A stretch of 10,645 nt of DNA from positions 1 to 10,645 of the forward strand of contig DQVD01000017.1 of assembly GCA_015661935.1 (NCBI GenBank). Direction: 5' to 3'. Position numbers and translations under genes: made by a program. Below are positions 1 to 7,335 of the stretch, piece after piece (position 1 is the stretch's first letter; every line of letters begins with the position of its first letter). Origin of the DNA: Desulfocapsa sulfexigens. Its GTDB lineage: Bacteria; Desulfobacterota; Desulfobulbia; Desulfobulbales; Desulfocapsaceae. The notes below the pieces were generated by a model, which worked only from the letters and a program-made list of their open reading frames with translations, was not told the DNA's origin and made no database searches.

Positions 1-18
1 CCATTCATTCGTTGTATT

Positions 19-1221
19 ATGGAACGACAATTGACACACATCATTGCTCTTTTTCCCCTGCTCTGTCTTGCTCTTGTTACCACCGGAGCAGCGGCAGCAG
101 AACCTGAAAAATGCCAGGTTGATGACCTGGTCTTTGGCATGTCCTCTGCCTTGGAAGGGCCTATCTCCGGGTTGGGTTTGAGTATGCGGGCAGGAGTGAA
201 GGCCGCTTTTTCAGAAGCAAACAGGCAAGGCGGCATAAACGGCCACAACCTGTGCCTGATCTCCATGAACGACGGATATGAACCGGAACAAACCGTATCC
301 AACATCCGGCAACTCATCCAGCAGGACAAGGTCCTCGCCATCATCGGCAATGTCGGCACCCCTACGGCGGTGGTCGCAGCACCAATCTGTCAACAGATGA
401 AAACCCTGTTGTACGGCGCCTATACCGGGGCGGGAGTTCTTCGAAAAACGCCGCCAGATCGTTATGTTATCAATTATCGCGCAAGCTACGCAGAAGAAAC
501 CGAGGCCATGGTCAACGGCCTTATCGTCCATGGCGGCCTTCAACCAGATGAAATTGCCTTCCTGACCCAGCGGGACGCCTTTGGCGACACCGGTTTCACC
601 GGTGGTATCCAGGCCCTGCGTCGGCACGGCCTCAAGGACGAAAGTCGTATTCTTCATGTCCGCTACGAGCGGAACACCGATGACGTCGAAAATGCTCTGG
701 CAACTCTCCTGCTGGCCTCCCCTGCCCCCAAGGCAATTATCCTGGTTGCAGCCTACAGTCCCAGCTCCAAGATTATCCGCCTGGCCAGAGCATATGGCAT
801 CAAGAGCAGACTGCTCACCGTCTCTTTTGTCGGTGCTGATCTCCTTGCAAAGAAATTAGGCTCAGCCGGGGAAGGGGTGATTGTCACCCAGGTTGTCCCC
901 CATGCCCAGGAAAACCTGCCGATAACCACAGCATTCCGCAATGCTACGCAGGGGACAGGACGGTTCGAATCGGCATCGTTTACGACCCTAGAGGGATACA
1001 TTGCCGGACGCATCCTTATCAAGGCCCTGAGAACCCTTAAAGACAAACCATCCAGGCAACAGATTCTGGAGGCACTGGAAAATCTGGGGGAGTTTGATAT
1101 AGGGACCGGCGTTCCGTTACATCTGTCAAAACTCGAACACCAGGCCAGTCATCATCTCTGGCCAACCGTTATCAGCAACAGCCGGGTAATCCCCTTTAAA
1201 TGGCAAGACCTCGCTGACTGA
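19..1221 (+). CDS. Periplasmic LivK-type ligand-binding protein, probable input to the adjacent histidine kinase
   Basis: A 400-residue protein of the branched-chain amino acid (LivJ/LivK, Peripla_BP_6) binding-protein family. Residues 1-27 look like a Sec signal peptide: an Arg near the N-terminus, a hydrophobic stretch at about 9-22, then an Ala-rich AAAA before EPE. No lipobox is seen. The mature part begins with the typical first strand (VFGMSSALEGPISG) followed by a GGINGHNL motif at 71-78, as in this family. No ABC permease or ATPase genes follow. Instead the stop codon overlaps the start of a histidine kinase by one base (TGATG), so a sensory role is more likely than transport. The ligand cannot be read from sequence; formate or another small carboxylate or amino acid is a guess. 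The ATG at 19 has no visible Shine-Dalgarno in the 18 bases before it and the frame stays open to the window edge, so the true start could lie further upstream. Confidence 0.85.
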   Translation: MERQLTHIIALFPLLCLALVTTGAAAAEPEKCQVDDLVFGMSSALEGPISGLGLSMRAGVKAAFSEANRQGGINGHNLCLISMNDGYEPEQTVSNIRQLIQQDKVLAIIGNVGTPTAVVAAPICQQMKTLLYGAYTGAGVLRKTPPDRYVINYRASYAEETEAMVNGLIVHGGLQPDEIAFLTQRDAFGDTGFTGGIQALRRHGLKDESRILHVRYERNTDDVENALATLLLASPAPKAIILVAAYSPSSKIIRLARAYGIKSRLLTVSFVGADLLAKKLGSAGEGVIVTQVVPHAQENLPITTAFRNATQGTGRFESASFTTLEGYIAGRILIKALRTLKDKPSRQQILEALENLGEFDIGTGVPLHLSKLEHQASHHLWPTVISNSRVIPFKWQDLAD

Positions 1222-3122
1222 TGAAAAGCTCTGTCCACCAAAAACAACCGGCCAACCCGACAAAACTTGTCTGGCTAATTATCATCATTGGCTGCTGTGC
1301 CGGTTTTATCATGACCTCCATTGTCTGGTGGCTCAGCGTTGACCTGCGGCACAAACGTGAAAGACTCAACCGGCTGACCGACAAACTGATCACTGCCGAT
1401 TACAGCATGAAACAGGAAGCAAACCTGATCATGGGACAGTATGCCAGACTCTTCAATCTGGAAGAGGTAGACGCTGCCGGCAATGACCCCGGTGGAAAAA
1501 CGCTCTCCGCCCTGGCAGAATCCTATGAAAATGAAGCATATTTCCTGACCGACTCATCGCATTTTCATGAGTTGAGAGCGGCTATCCGAACTCTTCAACA
1601 ACTTAAAAAAAAGTGTCGGTGGTGGGCTAAGCGGCAGATCAGAAACAAAAAATCACGGCTCCTTCTCGATAAAACAGTTGACCAGGCGACATCCTCTTTA
1701 AACGAAGCGCTCCATGAGATTTATGGCCGACGGCGACTTAACCTGGTGCTGCGCTACAAAAAAGCAATAGCAGACAGCTCCGGTCGCAGCCCCGAAACAA
1801 TCCATAAAATTCTCAAGGAGAGCATAAGCGATTCCGGTTTAGCAGGTCTCAAATCCGAGCTGGCTGATCTTACTCTGCTGGTGGAACAACTGCGCAGCGA
1901 AACGAGAATTGACCACCTTATCGACCTGAAAGACAACCGCTTGCTCACCACCCTGCTTCGTTTGCGGCGAGTGCTCTCTCTGCTTCCGCCTCGACCGGAT
2001 TCCTTTAAAGAGACCTTTCAGTCTCTGCTGACATCCTTTGAAACCACCCTGTTGGGCACCGGCTATGCCATTCAGAAGAATCATCAAACCATCAAGACGG
2101 GAAGAGACGGTTTCTATACCCTGGTAAAAGAAAATCTTCAGCTGGAGGCAGAACGGAAACTGCATCGTCAGGCTGTATTTGCTGCCTTCAACAAGATTCA
2201 TGAGCAACTGAGAAAAACCAACGATGAGGTAAAGAATTCCATTCAGATCATGGCTGATAAGCGGGAGAATTCTCTGCAGCATGCCTGGCAAATCATGCTG
2301 CTTGTGTCCCTGGTGATGGCCGGGGTCTTTCTGGCCATCTCGTCCCGCATCCTCTCGGCAATTCGCGGCCAGGTACAGAAAATACAGGACACCAACAAAG
2401 TCCTTTCCGCCCAGACCCTGGAGCTTAGAAAAAACGAGATCATATTAACGGGCAAGCAGGTTCAGATGGAGTATCTGTCGCGCAGCCTGTTAACCGCTCA
2501 AGAAGATGAACGAAAACGGATCGCCTATGAACTGCATGATGAATTGGGCCAGTCGCTCACGGCCCTCAACTTACAGGTACGTTCGTTAACCAGAAGCATG
2601 GGGAAAAACCCGGCCTCCATCCTGAAGGAAAAATGTGACCGGCTGTCACAGAGTATCAAAGATATCATCCAATCGGTCAGGCAACTTTCTCAAGACCTCA
2701 GTCCTGCCATCCTGGATGATCTTGGCATTGAGGCTGCTCTTGCTAATTTATTAACAACATTTGAAGAATTACATGATCTGGTCATCGTAAAAAATATCAG
2801 CCAGGTTCAACTCATTACCGACCTGAACACCCAGCGAAATCTTTACCGGATCATCCAGGAGCTTTTGACCAATATCTCGAAACATGCTAATTGTACAATA
2901 ATCAATATCGATATACAGAAGACAGGAGACGAACTGCTCATACGGGTTGCCGATAACGGCCGAGGCTTTACCCCTGCCAACACGGGTCAACAGAACAAAC
3001 ACAGAAAGGGGATGGGGCTTTCCACCATTGCCGAACGGATCAGGATCATGCGGGGTACACTGGACATCGACAGCGAGCCCGATGGTGGGGTCAAGGTGAC
3101 ATTTACCATCCCTCTTTTCTGA
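1221..3122 (+). CDS. Membrane sensor histidine kinase, NarX/DegS-like (HisKA_3 + HATPase_c)
   Basis: A 633-residue sensor kinase. Transmembrane segment 1 lies at about 16-40 and segment 2 at about 358-378, enclosing an unusually large extracytoplasmic region of about 315 residues that is rich in Leu, Lys and Glu and looks mostly helical. I do not recognise a named sensor domain in it. A probable coiled-coil linker (about 380-430) leads to the dimerisation and phosphoacceptor domain with ELHDELGQS; His439 is the predicted phosphorylation site in the HDxxxQ-type context of the NarX/DegS class. The ATPase domain shows an N-box (QELLTNISKHA, Asn551), the G1 box DNGRGF (578-583) and a G2 box GMGL (597-600). 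The start overlaps the binding-protein stop and has no clear ribosome binding site, which suggests translational coupling. The expected partner is the NarL-type regulator 49 bases downstream. The family is secure; the stimulus is unknown. Confidence 0.93.
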   Translation: MKSSVHQKQPANPTKLVWLIIIIGCCAGFIMTSIVWWLSVDLRHKRERLNRLTDKLITADYSMKQEANLIMGQYARLFNLEEVDAAGNDPGGKTLSALAESYENEAYFLTDSSHFHELRAAIRTLQQLKKKCRWWAKRQIRNKKSRLLLDKTVDQATSSLNEALHEIYGRRRLNLVLRYKKAIADSSGRSPETIHKILKESISDSGLAGLKSELADLTLLVEQLRSETRIDHLIDLKDNRLLTTLLRLRRVLSLLPPRPDSFKETFQSLLTSFETTLLGTGYAIQKNHQTIKTGRDGFYTLVKENLQLEAERKLHRQAVFAAFNKIHEQLRKTNDEVKNSIQIMADKRENSLQHAWQIMLLVSLVMAGVFLAISSRILSAIRGQVQKIQDTNKVLSAQTLELRKNEIILTGKQVQMEYLSRSLLTAQEDERKRIAYELHDELGQSLTALNLQVRSLTRSMGKNPASILKEKCDRLSQSIKDIIQSVRQLSQDLSPAILDDLGIEAALANLLTTFEELHDLVIVKNISQVQLITDLNTQRNLYRIIQELLTNISKHANCTIINIDIQKTGDELLIRVADNGRGFTPANTGQQNKHRKGMGLSTIAERIRIMRGTLDIDSEPDGGVKVTFTIPLF

Positions 3123-3171
3123 CCACCTGCGGTCCCCTGTCAGCCCTTCACATTTAACCTCTATCAACGAT

Positions 3172-3834
3172 ATGAAATCATACAAAATTATTCTTGTCGA
3201 CGACCATCCCATGGTCAGGCGGGGTATCAGAACATTCCTTGAAGAAGAATCATCTCACATAGTAGCAGGAGAAGCAGGTGATGGATTTGCCTTGCTCAAA
3301 TTACTTACAAGCACAAAGCCTGATTTGATCCTGCTCGACATTACCCTGCCGGAACTCAGCGGCATCGAACTAATCCCTGAAGTTCTAAAGATTAGGCCTG
3401 AAACAAAGATACTTATCCTCACCATGCATAAGAATGAACAGTACCTCTGTTCAGCATTCCGGGCCGGCGCCAGCGGTTTTCTCCTGAAGGAAGATTCGGA
3501 TACCGAGCTTCTCAAGGCGATTGATGACATAATGTCCGGTAATATAGTGATTTCCACGGAGTTCGAAGACTTTTGCAGCAGCAATGATATCCTCTCGGAT
3601 TGCCTCAAACAACACGAGTCCTCCTCGCAGATCACCCTCTCCCCCCGGGAAGAACAAATTTTAAAGTTGATCTGTAAAGGCTTTACCAACAAAAAGATCG
3701 GCGAAATCCTTTCCATCAGCAAACGGACCGTAGAAACGCACCGGGCAAACCTGATGAAGAGATTACAGGTTAACAAAGTAGCTGACCTGGTCAGATATGC
3801 TATCGCCCAGAGCTACATTGACCCCAGCAAATAA
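3172..3834 (+). CDS. NarL/FixJ-family response regulator (receiver + LuxR-type HTH)
   Basis: A 220-residue response regulator. The receiver domain (about 4-120) has the acidic pair Asp10-Asp11, the phosphoacceptor Asp56 in LILLDITLP, Thr84 and Lys105 in GFLLKED, so all the usual phosphorylation residues are present. A linker of about 30 residues leads to a LuxR-type helix-turn-helix at about 156-215, beginning LSPREEQIL and including NKKIGEIL and KRTVETHRANLMKRL, the DNA-recognition pattern of NarL-type regulators. It is encoded just after a HisKA_3 kinase, the usual partner class. No strong Shine-Dalgarno precedes the ATG. It is the last gene before a 486-base regulatory gap and the formate dehydrogenase operon. 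Control of that operon is the simplest reading and is inference from position; the dyad at 4226-4255 is a plausible target. Confidence 0.93.
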   Translation: MKSYKIILVDDHPMVRRGIRTFLEEESSHIVAGEAGDGFALLKLLTSTKPDLILLDITLPELSGIELIPEVLKIRPETKILILTMHKNEQYLCSAFRAGASGFLLKEDSDTELLKAIDDIMSGNIVISTEFEDFCSSNDILSDCLKQHESSSQITLSPREEQILKLICKGFTNKKIGEILSISKRTVETHRANLMKRLQVNKVADLVRYAIAQSYIDPSK

Positions 3835-4190
3835 TATTGGCCGACCGGCCGAGAAAAAATCCGCACCCGATACCTTTCCTCTCTACCCAACCATCTGCCG
3901 CCAGGGCCATCTTAACGCCAACGGGCCACACAACATCGCTCGTCTGCTCTGGACGGTTCCCTCCCGGCCCGGGAAACCTCCCAGAATCCTTCATGCCGAC
4001 AAGCTCTTCATTGTCGGCGACTGCCCGGGCTCGCTTTCCTCTCTTCCCCCTGACCGGAATGGTCTGCCATCCACGATCCGTCCATCCCCGAGGGGGGAGA
4101 TAACGAAATGGATGCACGGGCCGATGTTACGCCGGGAACCTCTGTTCGTAACTTCTGGAACAGACAAGGATCATAGACCGAACAAAACAG
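3835..4190. other. Long intergenic gap without a convincing gene
   Basis: This GC-rich stretch separates the response regulator from the formate dehydrogenase promoter region. Open frames exist on both strands (for example 3797-4204 on + and 3800-4117 on -), but their translations are rich in Pro, Arg and Ser, show no family features and lack good ribosome binding sites, so I do not call them. It contains a perfect 8-bp inverted repeat (3995-4018), an 11-base polypyrimidine direct repeat CTTTCCTCTCT (3874-3884 and 4034-4044) that may be chance, and a short GGCC hairpin at 3840-3851 with no T-run. I see no clear terminator after the regulator gene and no good sigma-54 (-24/-12) site. It could be a decayed gene or hold distant activator sites. 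Confidence 0.55.
3995..4018 (+). repeat. Perfect 8-bp inverted repeat (hairpin)
   Basis: The arm GCCGACAA (3995-4002) is matched exactly by TTGTCGGC (4011-4018) across an 8-base spacer GCTCTTCA. A T-G wobble could add one pair outside. There is no following T-run, so it is not an obvious intrinsic terminator. It could be an operator half-site pair or an RNA hairpin; nothing in the sequence decides between them. Confidence 0.45.
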
Positions 4191-4220
4191 TTGTCATTTT
4201 TTAGGGTTTATGGTTATAAA
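4191..4220 (+). promoter_or_regulatory. Candidate sigma-70-type promoter for the formate dehydrogenase operon
   Basis: TTGTCA (4191-4196) matches the -35 consensus at five of six positions. TATAAA (4215-4220) matches the -10 consensus at five of six, with an 18-base spacer; TTATAA one base earlier gives 17. A second TATAAA sits at 4223-4228. Transcription would start near 4226-4230, at the left edge of the palindrome, giving a leader of about 90-95 bases. This is pattern matching only. Confidence 0.45.
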
Positions 4221-4221
4221 G

Positions 4222-4259
4222 GTATAAATACCTGCGTATTAATACGTAGGTATTTGTGC
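4222..4259 (+). promoter_or_regulatory. Near-perfect 30-base palindrome, extendable to 38: candidate operator
   Basis: The core at 4226-4255 consists of AAATACCTGCGTATT followed directly by AATACGTAGGTATTT. It is symmetric about 4240/4241 with a single imperfect pair (G4234 against T4247), which would be a G-U pair in RNA. Outward, A4224-T4257 and G4222-C4259 still pair, with T-G wobbles between them. Inverted TACCTGC/TACCTAC elements lie within it and loosely resemble the heptamers bound by NarL-family regulators. It lies just downstream of the candidate -10 box and 65 bases before the fdnG start. A binding site for the response regulator encoded upstream, or for another dimeric regulator, is likely; a folded leader RNA is the alternative. 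Confidence 0.6.
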
Positions 4260-4291
4260 GTGAAAAGCGATAGGGTCGCATTTTATCACGC
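4258..4291 (+). promoter_or_regulatory. Leader stem-loop before the fdnG ribosome binding site
   Basis: An interrupted stem: GCGTG (4258-4262) pairs with CACGC (4287-4291), AAAA (4263-4266) with TTTT (4281-4284), and GCGA (4267-4270) with TCGC (4276-4279), closing a TAGGG loop, with small bulges at 4280 and 4285-4286. It is followed by 11 consecutive A residues (4292-4302) and then the Shine-Dalgarno. There is no T-run, so it is not an intrinsic terminator. Its place in the 5' leader suggests an effect on translation or mRNA stability, possibly a cofactor-sensing RNA, but I cannot match it to a known riboswitch class. Confidence 0.45.
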
Positions 4292-4308
4292 AAAAAAAAA
4301 AAGAACAT

Positions 4309-4314
4309 GGAGGG
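4309..4314 (+). promoter_or_regulatory. Ribosome binding site of fdnG
   Basis: GGAGGG lies six bases before the ATG at 4321. It fixes the start that gives a complete Tat signal peptide. Confidence 0.8.
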
Positions 4315-4320
4315 ATAAGC

Positions 4321-7300
4321 ATGGGAATTACCAGACGTAATTTTTTAAAAGGCAGTGCTGCTGTGGGAGCAGCAGGAGCCATTGCGCTTAAGGGGGAACC
4401 ATCCAAGGCGCAACTGAAAGCTCCTGAACTGCGCACCAAGGGATTGCAACGCACAACTACTATTTGCCCCTACTGTGCTGTTGGTTGCGGCCTAGTGGTG
4501 GACACCAAAAAAGGTAAGGTGGTCAATATAGAGGGCGACACCGTCCATCCCATCAACAAGGGGTCTCTCTGCTCTAAAGGGAGCGCCTTAATACAGGTTG
4601 CAAACAACGAACTCCGTCTTGGCAAAGTGCTGTACAGAGCACCTAAAAGTGACAAGTGGGAAGAAAAGTCGTGGGATTGGGCCATTGGGCGTATTGCCAG
4701 GCTGATGAAGGAAACCCGCGATCGTAATTTTGTCAGCCAGGAAGAGGTTAACGGCCAGACATACACTGTTAACCGCAACGACGGCATGGCAATGATTGGA
4801 GCGGCAGCCCTTGACAATGAGGAATGTTATCTGCTCGGTAAATTTGCCCGCGCCATGGGGGTCGGTTATCTCGAACATCAGGCTCGAATATGACACAGCG
4901 CTACGGTTGCCGGTCTGGCATCCTCGTTTGGTCGTGGAGCAATGACAAACCACTGGATAGATATTCAGCATTCCGATGTCATCATGTGCATTGGATCAAA
5001 CCCGGCTGAAAACCATCCTGTTTCTTTTAAATATATCGACAAGGCAAAGGATAACGGAGGCAAATTGATCTCTGTTGACCCGCGCTTTACCCGAACTTCG
5101 GCCAAAGCTGACATGTACGCCCAGCTGCGCCCAGGAACCGATATCGCCTTCCTGGGCGGTATGATTAACTATGTTTTAAACAACGACCTGATTCATAAGG
5201 AATATGTGGTCAACTATACGAATGCCGCATTCCTGATCAGCGATGACTTTGAATTCAACGAAGGACTTTTTTCAGGATTTGACAAGGGATCATCCAGTTA
5301 CAGCAAGGAAAGCTGGGCATACCAAAAAGACGAAAACGGTATGATCCTGCGGGACGACAACCTGAAAGATCCCCGCTGTGTCTATCAGCTGATGAAAAAG
5401 CATTATTCCCGCTACACTCCTGAGAAAGTATGCGACATCACCGGGACCGACCTGAACAACTACCTGCAACTGGTAAAAACGTTCTGCAGCACCGGCAGGC
5501 CCGACAAATCCGCAACCATCATGTATGCCATGGGGACTACCCAGCATACCGTTGGAACGCAAAATGTACGGTCGTACGCCATGTTACAGCTGCTACTTGG
5601 CAATGTCGGTATTGCGGGAGGCGGAATCAACGCCTTACGCGGCGAGAGTAATGTTCAGGGATCAACGGATTACGCTATCCTGTATCACATCCTGCCCGGT
5701 TACCTGAAAGTCCCGACCCATACCAATACCGACCTGCAGGCCTATCTGAAAAAGTGGACCCCCACGACAGATGATCCGCAGAGCGCTAACTGGTGGGGAA
5801 ACACCCCCAAATACATGGTCAGCCTGCTGAAGGCCTATTGGGGGGAAGCGGCAACGGCAGAAAATGATTTCTGCTATGACTACCTGCCGAAACGAAGCGG
5901 TAATTATTCGTACATTAAACTGATGGAACGACTCCAGCTGGGTGGTTTTGAGGGTCTGATCAACATGGGCACCAACCCGATTGTCGGCGGCCCTGATGTA
6001 CAGCAAATAGCCAAAGGGCTGGATAAGCTGAAATGGATGGTCTCCGTCGACCTGTGGGAAACAGAAACCTCGGTATTCTGGAGACGTCCCGGCGCAGATC
6101 CCAAAACCATCGACACAGAGGTCTTTCTGCTGCCGGCGGCCTCCTCCATTGAGAAAGAAGGAAGTATTTCCAATTCAGGCCGTTGGGCGCAATGGCGTTA
6201 CCAGGCTATCAAACCCGTGGGTGATGCCAAAAGTGATGCCGCAATGCTTGATATGTGGGTCAAGGAGTTGAAAAAACTGTACGCCGAAGATGGTGTTTTT
6301 CCAGGCCCTATCACTGATCTCGCCTGGGATTATGGTCACGAAGAAGAGCCGGACATTGATAAGGTTGCCCGCGAATGTAACGGTTTCTTCACCAGGGACA
6401 CCGAGGTGAAAGGCAAAAGGTTTAAAAAAGGAGAGCAGGTTCCGAGTTTTGCCTATCTTAAAGACGACGGGTCCACGGTAAGCGGTAACTGGCTCTACTG
6501 CGGCTCCTATACGGAAAAAGGCAACATGATGAAACGGCGCGGCCTGGAAGATCCGGGCGGCATGGGGGCGTACCACAATTGGTCCTGGTGCTGGCCTGTC
6601 AACCGGCGCATACTGTACAACCGCGCCTCAGTGGACCTGGACGGAAAATCCTTTAATCAGCAAAAGCCTGTCATCAGCTGGAACAGGGCAACCCGCAAGT
6701 GGGAGGGAGATGTACCTGATGGCGGATGGCCGCCCATGAACGAACCGGGCACAAAATCTCCCTTTATCATGATACCGGAAGGATATGGCAGACTGTTTGC
6801 CGCAGGACTTGCCGACGGCCCATTTCCGGAACATTACGAGCCGGTTGAAAGTCCGGTAGACAACTGCATGACTGCACAGCAGTGCAATCCCGCGGCAATG
6901 ATTCCCGCTGACTTCTTTAGTGACAGCGACAAGTACCCGTATGTCGGCAGCACCTACAGGGTCACCGAACATTGGCAGGCAGGTGCCATGACCCGCAACC
7001 TCCCCTGGCTGGTTGAGCTGGTCCCGGACATGTTTGTTGAGATCGGTACCACTCTGGCCAAGGCCAAGGGGCTTAAAAACGGCGATATGGCAACCATCAC
7101 CAGTGCCAGGGGGGCCATCGAGGCCCGGGTCCTGGTCACCCCCCGTATCAAACCATTGGTCGTCAGTGGTAAAACTGTGGAACAGGTGGGCATGATCTGG
7201 CACTTCGGATTCAACGGTCTGGCAAAGGGCTCCAGTGCAAATGTGCTCACTGCGGCGGTTGGAGATGCAAATACCGGGATCCCGGAATCCAAAGCATTTT

Positions 7301-7335
7301 TATGTGACATCCGGAAAGGAGGAATGAAATCATGA
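4321..7335 (+). CDS. fdnG: Formate dehydrogenase catalytic subunit, selenocysteine-containing, Tat-exported (FdnG/FdhA type)
   Basis: A 1004-residue selenoprotein that oxidises formate to CO2 at a Mo- or W-bis-MGD centre. The in-frame TGA at 4891-4893 is codon 191 and is read as selenocysteine: residues before it (EHQARI) and after it (HSATVAG, then FGRGAMTNHW) continue the formate dehydrogenase alignment without a break. A hairpin of the bacterial SECIS type follows it. The N-terminus carries a twin-arginine signal (RRNFLKG, residues 5-11, then an Ala-rich hydrophobic stretch), which places the enzyme in the periplasm. Cys49, Cys52, Cys56 and Cys84 form the [4Fe-4S] site, with the conserved Lys86 in CSKG. 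Length and Sec position are close to E. coli FdnG (about 1015 residues, Sec196, from memory). The gene overlaps fdnH by four bases (ATGA). A gene caller that treats TGA as a stop would wrongly split it into 4321-4893 and 4942-7335. Expression needs SelA, SelB, SelC and SelD encoded elsewhere. Confidence 0.97.
4891..4927 (+). promoter_or_regulatory. UGA(Sec) codon with bacterial SECIS element
   Basis: After the UGA at 4891-4893, GCC (4909-4911) pairs with GGC (4917-4919) around the loop GGTCT (4912-4916). T4908 is bulged, and GGT (4905-4907) pairs with ATC (4920-4922). The bulged U and the GGUCU loop stand at positions 18 and 22-26 counted from the U of UGA, the same register as in E. coli fdhF, where SelB binds this loop. 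The lower stem is weak, with ACG (4903-4905) and CGT (4925-4927) as alternative outer pairs. Confidence 0.9.
7317..7322 (+). promoter_or_regulatory. Ribosome binding site of fdnH
   Basis: AGGAGG lies nine bases before the fdnH ATG at 7332 and inside the end of fdnG. With the ATGA overlap it supports this start and coupled translation. Confidence 0.75.

Noticed and set aside
3800..4117. 105-codon open frame on the - strand in the same gap
   Set aside because: No recognisable motif, no convincing start signal, and composition typical of the shadow of GC-rich DNA.
4115..4135. Possible sigma-54 promoter (GG and GC ten bases apart)
   Set aside because: Only the GG and GC positions fit. The TTGC part of the -12 element is absent, and there is no sigma-54-type activator in the window, since the regulator is NarL-type without an AAA domain.
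3797..4204. 135-codon open frame on the + strand after the response regulator
   Set aside because: It starts inside the regulator gene in another frame, is Pro/Arg/Ser-rich with no family resemblance, and lacks a ribosome binding site.
4258..4302. Intrinsic terminator at the leader stem-loop
   Set aside because: On the + strand the stem is followed by A residues. On the - strand the T-run comes before the stem. Neither orientation fits an intrinsic terminator.
4942..7335. A separate gene starting at the ATG at 4942
   Set aside because: This Met is internal (the GAM-TNHW stretch of formate dehydrogenases) and has no proper ribosome binding site. The frame is continuous with 4321-4893 through the Sec UGA.
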